Of a DNA stretch of 64,000 bases, positions 43,970 through 52,056 are shown one piece after another (within the stretch, counting starts at the first letter, position 1; the number at the start of each line of letters is the position of its first letter). The notes under the pieces are model-generated. The model was not told the DNA's origin, ran no database searches, and saw nothing but the letters and a program-made list of their open reading frames with translations. The stretch comes from Terrimonas ferruginea DSM 30193 (GTDB lineage Bacteria; Bacteroidota; Bacteroidia; Chitinophagales; Chitinophagaceae), in the NCBI RefSeq assembly GCF_000425585.1, contig NZ_KE384401.1, forward strand, positions 62,001-126,000, read 5' to 3'. Made by a program: the position numbers and the translations under genes.

Positions 43970-45771
43970 TCCCCTTCTATTACACCCATTTTTTTCATAA
44001 GGAACGACGCACTGAGTTTCGTACACACGCCTTGCTTGAGGCGATAGTCGAATAACAGTTCGTCGTTTTTTATTTCCGCTTCGAAACAATTATTCGCTAT
44101 ATATTCCGGGTACTCGCGGATCAGCTCTGCCACAATTACGTCGTGTGTGGCAATGATGCCGAATGCACGCATACCCGCCAGTTTGCGGATAAGACCGATC
44201 GTGCCATTCCGCTTGTCATTGCTGTTGGTGCCGCGCAATATCTCATCCAGCAAAATAAAAGTCGGTTGCCCCTGCTCAAGATGCTGAATGATCGTTTGCA
44301 GCCTTTTCAATTCTGCGTAGAAAAAGGATTCGCTGTCCTGCAATGAATCCGTGATGCGCATGCTCACATATACATCAAACGGATAAAAAACAAAATTGCG
44401 CGCACACACCATACTGCCTGTACGCGCCAGCACCAGGTTGATGCCGACTGTGCGCAGGAAAGTGCTTTTCCCCGACATATTGGAGCCCGTGAGGATCACG
44501 AACTGCTGGCCATCAAAGGAAATGCTGTTGTTGACGCGTTTCTCTTCGCGGATCAGCGGATGTCCGAGATCATTGGCAATCAGCTTTGGCGTTTTACTCA
44601 GTTCGGGTTTACAGAAAGAAGGATTGTTATAAGCGAGATTTGCAAGACTGTTCAGCGCTTCCATTTCTCCCAATAAATTCAACCAGTCTTCTACCTGCGC
44701 ACCTTGTTTGCGCTTCCATTTTTCCAGGTTATACAATACATGCACATGAAACTGAAACAATCCATTGAGCAGGATGCTTACCAGGAGGTTCACCACCGTT
44801 TCCAGGTAATTGAACAAGGAGGCCAGCCGCGCGATAGACTGCGAAGCCGTGCGCCCTTCGGTGGTGATGCGCTGCTGCATCTGTTGCAGCAGCGGCGCGT
44901 TGAATTGCTGTGTTTCGATCTGCTGCAACTGGCCGGCGTATTGCTGCAATAATTTATTGACCGAAGTAGAAACGGAAAGATGTGCAGCAATGCGTCTGCC
45001 AAATCCGAAAGAGATCAGCAGGTTCACAATAAAGAGCACATATAGCACATCAAATGCTTTGTCGCTGCCGGTGACAATACCATAAACCATGCTGCTCAGT
45101 AGCGCCAGCGGAAAGACCATCAGCAGGTAGTAGGCAATTTTATTGCGGAAGCCATCCGGTGATTTCAACCAGGCTTTGAGTTCGCGTAATTCTTTTTCTT
45201 TTGTTTCGTGAATGCTTCCATAGGCCTGCAGGTGCTGACGGAATTCAAGCTTTTGTGCTAACTCCTGAATGGCTTCCTGCCGCCCGGGAATGTTGGCCGT
45301 ATCGGGGTGTAATAATAATTGCGCCAGCGCATCGCGGCCGAAGGCCGTACTGCAACGGTTGAGGTAGGCATATAATCCGCGTTCGCCAAACAGATCTAGG
45401 TCGTAGGAATATGAATGCTGCGGATCGGTGTAAGACGCGCCGCTTTCGTAAACGGAGGGTGCGCCTTCCAGGAATTCTTTTTCATTTTTATTCAACCGCA
45501 CCAATGCTTTATAAAAAGATGTGCGCATGTCGAGCCTGTCGTATATTCTTACAAGAATAAGAAAGGCCAGGATCGATGCAACGGTACCGATGATGAAGGC
45601 GGTATCGCCGGTGCGCATGGATTTATAGCCAAGAAAAATAAAAAGACAAAAGAGAAAAAAACGCAGGAAGCTCAGCAGGCGCAGACGTGCATTCAGTTTG
45701 TTACCAATGGCTTCGTATTGTTGCAGCAGTGCAGCATACACAGCTGTACCGGGCAGCGTGGATTGATTCAT
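43963..45771 (-). CDS. Membrane-embedded MutS family ATPase
   Basis: A 602-residue protein. The C-terminal third is a MutS ATPase: Walker A GSNMSGKS (429-436), Walker B FILLDE (505-510) and ATHD (541-544). The N-terminal mismatch-binding and connector domains of MutS are absent. Instead there are two pairs of hydrophobic segments (about 33-49, 57-76, 213-232 and 241-257), so the protein is probably anchored in the inner membrane. A role in ordinary mismatch repair is unlikely and the real function is unknown. It lies 30 bases downstream of dusB on the same strand. Confidence 0.82.
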   Translation of the reverse strand: MNQSTLPGTAVYAALLQQYEAIGNKLNARLRLLSFLRFFLFCLFIFLGYKSMRTGDTAFIIGTVASILAFLILVRIYDRLDMRTSFYKALVRLNKNEKEFLEGAPSVYESGASYTDPQHSYSYDLDLFGERGLYAYLNRCSTAFGRDALAQLLLHPDTANIPGRQEAIQELAQKLEFRQHLQAYGSIHETKEKELRELKAWLKSPDGFRNKIAYYLLMVFPLALLSSMVYGIVTGSDKAFDVLYVLFIVNLLISFGFGRRIAAHLSVSTSVNKLLQQYAGQLQQIETQQFNAPLLQQMQQRITTEGRTASQSIARLASLFNYLETVVNLLVSILLNGLFQFHVHVLYNLEKWKRKQGAQVEDWLNLLGEMEALNSLANLAYNNPSFCKPELSKTPKLIANDLGHPLIREEKRVNNSISFDGQQFVILTGSNMSGKSTFLRTVGINLVLARTGSMVCARNFVFYPFDVYVSMRITDSLQDSESFFYAELKRLQTIIQHLEQGQPTFILLDEILRGTNSNDKRNGTIGLIRKLAGMRAFGIIATHDVIVAELIREYPEYIANNCFEAEIKNDELLFDYRLKQGVCTKLSASFLMKKMGVIEGDQ

Positions 45772-45801
45772 GGTAAAAATTAAAGCGCAGGGTGCCCGGG
45801 T

Positions 45802-46839
45802 TTATACCGGACATTTTTCATGATAATTGATTAGTTCGATCGGTGTTTTCTCGATCTCATACCCTTCATATTTCACGGCTATTTCATCCAGTACCGCATT
45901 GATCTCTTCTTCCGTTTTCAGGGTCACGAGGCGGTTGCGGTATTCTTTTATATTGGGCAGGCCTTTGAGATAGTTGGCGTAGTGACGGCGCATTTCGTTG
46001 ATGCCCACCACAGGATTTTTCCATTCAACGCTTTTCTTCAGGTGTTTGCGTACCACGCTGATGCGTTCGGTGATGGTAGGTGGTGTGTGGTGCTGTCCGG
46101 TTTTTATGAAATGATGGATCTCGCGGAAGATCCACGGATAACCGATTGCGGCGCGGCCGATCATGATGCCGTCGACGCCATAACGGTTTTTATATTCAAC
46201 GGCTTTTTCAGGGCTGTCGATATCACCGTTACCGAAAATGGGAATATGAATGCGTGGGTTGTTCTTTACTTTACCGATAAGTGACCAGTCGGCTTCGCCT
46301 TTGTACATCTGCGTGCGGGTGCGGCCGTGAATGGCGAGGGCTTTGATGCCCACATCCTGCAGGCGCTCTGCCACTTCTTCAATGTTGCGGGTATTATCGT
46401 CCCAGCCGAGGCGGGTCTTTACGGTTACGGGCAGGTTGGTAGACTTTACCACGGCATCGGTAAGGCGTACCATGAGGTCGATGTCTTTGAGCACACCGGC
46501 GCCGGCTCCGCGGAGGGCTACTTTTTTTACGGGGCAGCCGAAGTTGATATCGAGCAGGTCCGGGTTGGTCACTTCCACGATCTTGGCGGCCAGCGACAGG
46601 CTTTCCTCGTCGCCGCCGAAAATCTGAATGCCCACGGGGCGCTCATAATCAAAGATATCGAGCTTGCGACGGCTCTTGATGGCGTCGCGGATGAGTCCTT
46701 CACTGCTGATGAATTCCGTGTACATGAGGTCTGCTCCGTTGTCTTTGCAGACGGCGCGGAAAGGCGGGTCGCTCACATCTTCCATGGGCGCCAGCAGCAG
46801 GGGAAACTCGTTGAATGTAATGTTACCGATCTTTACCAT
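45802..46839 (-). CDS. dusB: tRNA-dihydrouridine synthase DusB
   Basis: FMN enzyme that reduces specific uridines in the tRNA D-loop using NADPH. It has 345 residues from the ATG at 46839. APMEDVSDPPFR opens the TIM barrel, the catalytic Cys is in NFGCPVKKV, and HGRTRTQMYKG and GNGDI/GRAAIGYPW bind FMN. The end is the helical tRNA-binding domain. An ATG at 46869, preceded by GAGGAG, is an alternative start that adds ten basic residues. A TAAATTTG promoter element lies at 46899-46906. Confidence 0.93.
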   Translation of the reverse strand: MVKIGNITFNEFPLLLAPMEDVSDPPFRAVCKDNGADLMYTEFISSEGLIRDAIKSRRKLDIFDYERPVGIQIFGGDEESLSLAAKIVEVTNPDLLDINFGCPVKKVALRGAGAGVLKDIDLMVRLTDAVVKSTNLPVTVKTRLGWDDNTRNIEEVAERLQDVGIKALAIHGRTRTQMYKGEADWSLIGKVKNNPRIHIPIFGNGDIDSPEKAVEYKNRYGVDGIMIGRAAIGYPWIFREIHHFIKTGQHHTPPTITERISVVRKHLKKSVEWKNPVVGINEMRRHYANYLKGLPNIKEYRNRLVTLKTEEEINAVLDEIAVKYEGYEIEKTPIELINYHEKCPV

Positions 46840-46884
46840 AATCCTACGCGGGCGCTTTACTTTGGACATCTGCCCGCACTCCTC

Positions 46885-46906
46885 TATTTTCGTGCCTGCA
46901 AATTTA
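46885..46906. promoter_or_regulatory. Overlapping divergent promoter elements of dusB and the CPBP protease gene
   Basis: The minus strand has exact TAAATTTG at 46906-46899 for dusB. The plus strand has TATTTTCG at 46885-46892, one base off consensus, for the CPBP gene. The expected start sites would lie within each other's promoter, so use of the two should be mutually exclusive. Confidence 0.5.
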
Positions 46907-46926
46907 CACACTTATCACCGAAGTTT

Positions 46927-47838
46927 ATGGATCAGGATGCAAAAGGTATTTCGTGGCTCGCCGGCTTCTTAATGTTGATCTGCTTTGCGATCGCCGGAGC
47001 GGCTTTTGCCGCCACACTCGGCAATCTGGCGTGGCAAGCCCTTGTGCCTGAAGTGGATATCATTAAAGGCATGAAAGATCCGGCGCACAGCACCGCCTCC
47101 AAAATGGTGCAGGCACTTTACGCCGTGATGGGTTTTTTGCTGCCCGCCATTGCCACCGCCTGGTTTTTACACCGCAAACCGCTGAAATTGCTGGGCTTCC
47201 GCGGCCCGATCATGCCGCAGCAGGCCGCGCTTGTTGTCCTGATTATGCTGGCCGGCCTCGCCGCTTCGTCCGGATTAGGCTTTGTAGGGCATGAACTGCC
47301 TTACCCGGCTTCCTGGCGGGAATATTTCGTGAAACTGGAAAACAGCTACAACGACCAGGTAGCTGCGATCATGGGATTGAACAGTCCCGGCGACTTTATT
47401 TTCTCCCTGGTGGTCATGGGCTTCCTGCCGGCCTTGTGCGAAGAAGCGCTGTTCCGCGCTGGTCTGCAACAGTTCCTGACACGTTCCACCGGCAAGCCCT
47501 GGGTGGCCATCATCGTGGTGAGCATTTTATTCAGCCTCGTGCATTTGTCGGGTTTCGGATTTTTCTCCCGCCTCTTCCTCGGTATCGTGCTGGGCCTGAT
47601 CTTTCAATACACCGGACGGCTCTGGCTTTGTGTGCTGGCGCATTTCGTCAACAATGCCATCGCCATCAGCGTGGTCTATTATATGAAAACGCAAGGCAAA
47701 CCGATGGACGTGATCATGCAGGACAACGGTGGCAGCTATTGGGGACTGCTGGCTATTCCGGTAGTAGTGATATTGCTGATGCGTTTACGGAATAAAACAC
47801 CTCAACCGGCATCAACGGCCGGAGAGCTGCCCGCTTAA
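46927..47838 (+). CDS. CPBP family intramembrane metalloprotease
   Basis: Predicted CAAX-processing/bacteriocin-processing type glutamic/metal protease of the inner membrane. It has 303 residues with about eight hydrophobic segments. Motif 1 is EEALFR (Glu172, Glu173), motif 2 is FSLVH (His206) and motif 3 is HFVNN (His239, Asn243). The full active site is therefore present. The frame is open far upstream over dusB, but the ATG at 46927 is the first after the dusB promoter. cdsA follows after nine bases, so it may be co-expressed with phospholipid synthesis genes. The substrate is unknown. Confidence 0.88.
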   Translation: MDQDAKGISWLAGFLMLICFAIAGAAFAATLGNLAWQALVPEVDIIKGMKDPAHSTASKMVQALYAVMGFLLPAIATAWFLHRKPLKLLGFRGPIMPQQAALVVLIMLAGLAASSGLGFVGHELPYPASWREYFVKLENSYNDQVAAIMGLNSPGDFIFSLVVMGFLPALCEEALFRAGLQQFLTRSTGKPWVAIIVVSILFSLVHLSGFGFFSRLFLGIVLGLIFQYTGRLWLCVLAHFVNNAIAISVVYYMKTQGKPMDVIMQDNGGSYWGLLAIPVVVILLMRLRNKTPQPASTAGELPA

Positions 47839-47847
47839 AACAACTAC

Positions 47848-48735
47848 ATGGCATTCAACTGGCAAACATTTACAACCCGCGCCATTTCAGGACTCAGCTT
47901 CGCCGGCATCATGATCGCTGGTCTGCTTTGGAATGCATGGAGTTTTTTATTCTTATTTACCATCATACATTTTGGTTGCTGGCATGAATACCTGCGCCTG
48001 GTTGAGCGGATACGACAGGTAGAATTTCATCCCTACACCAAACTCGGCTTCATGCTGCTGGGTTTTGGCGGCATGTTAATGTTTGCAGCAGAACAATACG
48101 ATATAGCGGGATACAGCATCCGCGACAATGCATCGTTACCGCTGACGATTGCGGGATTTGTATTGCTGGTCATTGGCATCTTCAGAGAAAGAAGATTGCA
48201 GGTAAAAGCCTTTGGTATGGCGGCACTCGGCTGGTTGTATATTTCATTAAGCTGGGGGTTGATGTTGGATCTGTATGATACCTGGCTGATGGTAAAACCC
48301 GGACTGATGATCAGTATCGCGGCCTTTTTCATTCCGGTCGTACTCATTCTTTCCATCTGGGTGAATGATACCATGGCTTATCTCGTGGGGTCATTCATAG
48401 GCCGCACACCGCTGACGTCCATTTCTCCGAAAAAAACCTGGGAAGGAACGATTGGCGGCATGGTGCTGGCAGTACTGGCCATCAGCTTTTTGTTCCCGCT
48501 CCTTTTTTACCGCGACTATTTAAATGCGCTTTACCCCGGTCTGCTTGTATTATCGGCAGTGGCCGCAATCTCCGGAACGTTCGGCGATTTGCTGGAATCT
48601 TTGTTGAAACGGAAAGCCGGCGTGAAAGACAGCGGCAACATGATGCCCGGGCACGGTGGTTTTCTTGACCGGTTCGATTCATTGCTGATCGCAACACCCT
48701 GCTGCTGGCTGGCCTATTGGCTATTTATTCGTTAA
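47848..48735 (+). CDS. cdsA: Phosphatidate cytidylyltransferase
   Basis: Makes CDP-diacylglycerol from phosphatidate and CTP, the branch point for all phospholipids. It has 295 residues with about eight membrane segments. The family signature is split between SISPKKTWEGTIGG and the C-terminal DSGNMMPGHGGFLDRFDSL, which holds the metal-binding Asp residues. It is in one cluster with a CPBP protease and psd. Together with psd it supports phosphatidylethanolamine synthesis, although phosphatidylserine synthase is not in this window. Confidence 0.95.
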   Translation: MAFNWQTFTTRAISGLSFAGIMIAGLLWNAWSFLFLFTIIHFGCWHEYLRLVERIRQVEFHPYTKLGFMLLGFGGMLMFAAEQYDIAGYSIRDNASLPLTIAGFVLLVIGIFRERRLQVKAFGMAALGWLYISLSWGLMLDLYDTWLMVKPGLMISIAAFFIPVVLILSIWVNDTMAYLVGSFIGRTPLTSISPKKTWEGTIGGMVLAVLAISFLFPLLFYRDYLNALYPGLLVLSAVAAISGTFGDLLESLLKRKAGVKDSGNMMPGHGGFLDRFDSLLIATPCCWLAYWLFIR

Positions 48736-48768
48736 CCCGGCAGCCTAACGCTGAAAAACACATTCCAC

Positions 48769-48776
48769 TATCTTTG
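48769..48776 (+). promoter_or_regulatory. -7 promoter element of psd
   Basis: Exact TATCTTTG in the 59-base gap after cdsA, 18 bases before the psd ATG. It suggests that psd also has its own transcript. Confidence 0.55.
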
Positions 48777-48794
48777 CACCTCAATTTAAAAACA

Positions 48795-49451
48795 ATGACG
48801 ATTCACAAAGAAGGTTCAGCCACAATCGCCATCACTGCCATCGTGTTTGCTGTTATCAACCTGCTTTCCTTTTACCTGCTCAGTTTCCAGGCGCCCGTGA
48901 TCAGCACGCTGATCTTTATCGCCACACTGGGCTTGCTCATTTTCATTATTTCGTTTTTCCGCATTCCCAAACGCACCTATACCGTTGGTGAAAACTATAT
49001 CGTGGCACCCTGCGATGGTAAGGTGGTGGTGATCGAGGAAGTGCAGGCAGATGAATATTTCAATGACCGCCGCATACAGGTTTCTATTTTCATGAGCCCA
49101 TTGAATGTACACGTTAACCGCAATCCCGTGACCGGTGAAGTAGTGTACAGTGAATACCACAAAGGCAAGTACCTCGTAGCCTGGCACCCCAAATCATCGA
49201 CGGAAAATGAACGCCACACGGTCGTTTACCGCAAAGGAAATAAAGAAGTGCTGACCAAGCAGATTGCCGGTGCACTCGCCAAACGTATTGTCAATTACGT
49301 GCAGCCTGGCCAGCAGGTGCGCCAGAATGATGAAATGGGATTCATCAAATTCGGTTCGCGCGTAGATATCCTGCTTCCGCTGAATGCGAAAATCGTAACC
49401 AAGCTGGGCGATAAACCCAAAGGCGGCGTAACTGTAATTGCAGAATGGTAA
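48795..49451 (+). CDS. psd: Phosphatidylserine decarboxylase proenzyme (short type)
   Basis: Converts phosphatidylserine to phosphatidylethanolamine in the inner membrane. It has 218 residues with two N-terminal hydrophobic segments (about 10-30 and 36-56). Self-cleavage to the pyruvoyl enzyme is expected at Gly187-Ser188 in FGSRVD, the form found in short, archaeal-like Psd proteins rather than the LGST of E. coli. FMSPLNVHVNR is the conserved substrate region. The ATG at 48795 follows a TATCTTTG element, and the open frame upstream overlaps cdsA. Confidence 0.94.
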   Translation: MTIHKEGSATIAITAIVFAVINLLSFYLLSFQAPVISTLIFIATLGLLIFIISFFRIPKRTYTVGENYIVAPCDGKVVVIEEVQADEYFNDRRIQVSIFMSPLNVHVNRNPVTGEVVYSEYHKGKYLVAWHPKSSTENERHTVVYRKGNKEVLTKQIAGALAKRIVNYVQPGQQVRQNDEMGFIKFGSRVDILLPLNAKIVTKLGDKPKGGVTVIAEW

Positions 49452-49472
49452 TTGCTTCCCCAAAGCTTTTTT

Positions 49473-49504
49473 AAATGTCCGGCTAAACCCGGACATTTTT
49501 TTTG
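49473..49504 (+). terminator. Rho-independent terminator after psd
   Basis: AAATGTCCGG (49473-49482) and CCGGACATTT (49489-49498) form a perfect 10-bp stem with a six-base loop, followed by TTTTT. Confidence 0.93.
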
Positions 49505-49528
49505 AGTCTTATAGGAAATAAGCCTGTT

Positions 49529-50446
49529 ATGAAAGCGAAATATTTAATGGCGCTGTGCTTTTCCCTGGCGGCAATGCCGGTTATGGCACAGACCGATTCA
49601 ACCGGGTTACCCGGAGACAACTTCAGTCTTGAGGCGGCGCTCGATCTCTTCAAAAACTCCGCTTCACCCGAAGCATTTGAAAAAGCCCTCAATACCGAAG
49701 GCAATAACGTTAACAACCTCGACCTCAACGGCGACGGCGATATCGATTACATCCGCGTGATCGATCACCGCGACGGAGATGTGCATACGATTGTACTACA
49801 GGCTACGATCTCGGCCTCGGAAAGCCAGGACGTGGCCGTGATAGAACTGGAAAAGACGGGCGAGAATACCGCCGTCATCCAGATCGTTGGCGACGAGGAT
49901 CTTTATGGGGAAGAAAAGATCGTGGAACCCGAAGACGATGGCAACTCAACTTCCTTCCTCTCCGGCGGTACGCGCTATGCGCACGGACCTGCGGTGATGG
50001 AAGAAGGTACAGGCATTATCGTAAATGTTTGGTTCTGGCCTTCAGTAAGATTTGTGTATGCACCTGCCTATGTAATCTGGACATCACCCTGGACATGGCG
50101 TGCGCGTCCGATGTGGTGGCGTCCCTGGAGACCGGTGCGTCATTCGGTATTCTATGTTCGTTATGCACCCTATCGCCCGCGATATGTGGTAGTGCGCACA
50201 CACCGTATTGTACGTGCGCCACGCATTTACAGACCAGTGCGCGTAACATCGGTAACCGTATATAATCGTCATCAGGCTTCCGTTACCCGTTATCGCAGCA
50301 CACGCCGTACAACTACTATTAACAACGGCCGCACGCATAACACACAGGGACGCGTGACGCAAAGAACCACCACCACAAGACAGGGTGTTGGTCCGCGCAA
50401 AGTAAAAACAACAAAGACAACAACCGTGCGTAAACCACGGCGATAG
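49529..50446 (+). CDS. Exported protein with an EF-hand-like loop and an Arg/Trp-rich tail
   Basis: Unrecognised 305-residue protein. A signal peptide ends near PVMAQ (about residue 21). The N-terminal domain (about 25-145) is acidic and carries DLNGDGDIDYI, an EF-hand/dockerin-like calcium loop. A hydrophobic aromatic stretch follows (VNVWFWPSVRFVYAPAYVIW). The last 120 residues are rich in Arg, Trp, Pro and Tyr, then Thr and Arg (about 185-305), strongly basic and probably disordered. The sharp acid-to-base change suggests surface or polyanion binding, which is inference. It has its own terminator. Confidence 0.72.
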   Translation: MKAKYLMALCFSLAAMPVMAQTDSTGLPGDNFSLEAALDLFKNSASPEAFEKALNTEGNNVNNLDLNGDGDIDYIRVIDHRDGDVHTIVLQATISASESQDVAVIELEKTGENTAVIQIVGDEDLYGEEKIVEPEDDGNSTSFLSGGTRYAHGPAVMEEGTGIIVNVWFWPSVRFVYAPAYVIWTSPWTWRARPMWWRPWRPVRHSVFYVRYAPYRPRYVVVRTHRIVRAPRIYRPVRVTSVTVYNRHQASVTRYRSTRRTTTINNGRTHNTQGRVTQRTTTTRQGVGPRKVKTTKTTTVRKPRR

Positions 50447-50476
50447 CTACAGAGGCGATGATCCGTTCACTACGAT

Positions 50477-50514
50477 TCCCTCCCCTTGAGTTTGGGGAGG
50501 GATTTTTATTTTAT
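50477..50514 (+). terminator. Rho-independent terminator after the EF-hand-like protein gene
   Basis: TCCCTCCCC (50477-50485) and GGGGAGGGA (50494-50502) form a perfect 9-bp stem with an eight-base loop, followed by TTTTTATTTTAT. It also ends the convergent copper-cluster side. Confidence 0.88.
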
Positions 50515-50515
50515 A

Positions 50516-51439
50516 TTAAAAAGAGTAACTCACATATACCATGCAACGGTCGCGCGCGCGCACTTTCCCCTCACCTAATTGCTGACTGAGCGGATGCTGA
50601 TAATTAGCACCTATGCCTATGTTGCCGGCTGCAAATTCTGTTCCCACCGTTCCCATCAATGAATGACCGCCGGTTGCGAATACTTCCAGTTCCCGCGTGT
50701 TGTGGTCCTTCTGCGATGTTTCATACAACAGACCCGCATTGGGTGATACGACCAGCTTCGATGTTTTCACCGCCTGATAATAAAGCAGACTGTTCAGGGT
50801 GAACTTGTTTCCATACCGGTAATCAGCCTGGTTGTAGTTGTTGATCTTATAAGACGAGTTAACATTTAATCCGGCTTTACCGAATTTGATATCATACATC
50901 AGGTGAGCGGAAAAATCCATGCTGCCCGTGCCAAGTTGAAATGTATTCTGTCCGGCCTGTTCGATATTCTTTTCTTCTTTATTGTATTGTCCGGTCGGTA
51001 ATTTGAAGCCCGCACCGATCCAGAGATTTTGCTCCAGCAATTTATCGCCAACAGCTTGCTGGTGATTAAGCAACCGGTAATAACCCACCATGCTCACATC
51101 TCCGATGCCGTTGCGGGAAGTGGTGCCTTCCTGGTTTTTTCTTTCAATAAAATTATACGGAACAAAAGCCGCCACGCGGAATCGTTGTCCAAAGTTTACG
51201 GCACCCCATACCTCCGCCACGCGATAGGTTTCTTTGGTAGTTAAATAAGTGATACTGCCACCTGGACCAAGATGATCGCGCAGGCCATTTTGCTGAAAGC
51301 GCAAGCCGATGAATCTTTTTTTGAACGAAGGCCACAGGCCCATGTATGATCCGCCACCGCCACTGCCGCAGATATCGCAGGCATAAGACGACAGGGAAAT
51401 AAACAACAGCAAAAATGCTGTTCCCGCAGATTTTATCAT
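50516..51439 (-). CDS. Predicted outer-membrane barrel with an N-terminal CDICG motif
   Basis: Last gene of the MbnP-like cluster, 307 residues. Right after the signal peptide (ending about residue 20) the mature protein starts CDICGSGGGGSYMG, a two-cysteine motif followed by a glycine run. The rest alternates aromatic and polar residues as in a transporter-type outer-membrane barrel and ends VYVSYSF with a terminal Phe. The two cysteines at the mature N-terminus could bind a metal, which is inference. Its ATG overlaps the stop of the DUF2911 gene by four bases, so translation is coupled. Confidence 0.75.
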   Translation of the reverse strand: MIKSAGTAFLLLFISLSSYACDICGSGGGGSYMGLWPSFKKRFIGLRFQQNGLRDHLGPGGSITYLTTKETYRVAEVWGAVNFGQRFRVAAFVPYNFIERKNQEGTTSRNGIGDVSMVGYYRLLNHQQAVGDKLLEQNLWIGAGFKLPTGQYNKEEKNIEQAGQNTFQLGTGSMDFSAHLMYDIKFGKAGLNVNSSYKINNYNQADYRYGNKFTLNSLLYYQAVKTSKLVVSPNAGLLYETSQKDHNTRELEVFATGGHSLMGTVGTEFAAGNIGIGANYQHPLSQQLGEGKVRARDRCMVYVSYSF

Positions 51440-52053
51440 TTTGTAGCAATTGAAGTGAAAGGAATATGAATATGTTTTTTCTCCCAGAGAAAAGTAATAG
51501 CGCCGGACTGATCATCCACACGGTCTACGGCGTAGGTGAGCCGCGGCGTTTCTTCGTGGTCTTCGGGCGTTACATTGAAGCGTAACACATCTTCTTTGGG
51601 ATTGTATTCATCCGTTAAATGTTGTTCATGCCGGCTGTTGAATATAGCAATCCATTGATCGCGGCCGGGTATGATGAAGAAAGCATAAGTACCTGCGGGT
51701 AATGCTTGTTCATTTATTTTCACCGGGCCATTCAGTTGAATGGTTGTAGCCTGATGAGCGCCGGCCACCCAAACCTGGTCATAGGGAACCAGTCCGCCCC
51801 AGATCACGCGGCCACGCACGCCGGGAGAATGATAAACGATGTGTACGTGCACGCCGCCGACAGTTGCCATGGCGGTGCGTTGCGGACTTCCTTTGAGCGT
51901 ATCGTCTTTGATCAGTCCGTTGTTGATGCTATCGCAATACCCGGACGAAGCGCTCTGCGGCATGTTATGTTTTGAGTGGTCTGTTTTGGCGGGTTCATTG
52001 CCGCAGGCGTATAACAAGCACAACAGTATGGCGGGTAATAATATATTTTTCAT
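51436..52053 (-). CDS. DUF2911 domain lipoprotein
   Basis: A 205-residue lipoprotein with the signal ending in LYAC (Cys17). A His-containing linker (DHSKHNM) precedes the DUF2911 domain (about residues 58-200; KGSPQRTAMATVGGVHVHIVYHSPGVRGR). The domain has several histidines (HVHIVYHSP, GAHQAT) but its function is unknown. It lies three bases after the diheme peroxidase gene and overlaps the barrel gene, so the three are surely co-transcribed. Confidence 0.85.
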   Translation of the reverse strand: MKNILLPAILLCLLYACGNEPAKTDHSKHNMPQSASSGYCDSINNGLIKDDTLKGSPQRTAMATVGGVHVHIVYHSPGVRGRVIWGGLVPYDQVWVAGAHQATTIQLNGPVKINEQALPAGTYAFFIIPGRDQWIAIFNSRHEQHLTDEYNPKEDVLRFNVTPEDHEETPRLTYAVDRVDDQSGAITFLWEKKHIHIPFTSIATK

Positions 52054-52056
52054 AAT

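Noticed and set aside
43963-45771. Labelling the MutS-family protein as mutS or mutS2
   Set aside because: It lacks the mismatch-recognition, connector and Smr domains, so neither name is supported.
46327-46926. Upstream extension of the CPBP protease frame by 200 codons
   Set aside because: It runs antisense through dusB and its promoter. The protease domain and first membrane helix start at 46927.
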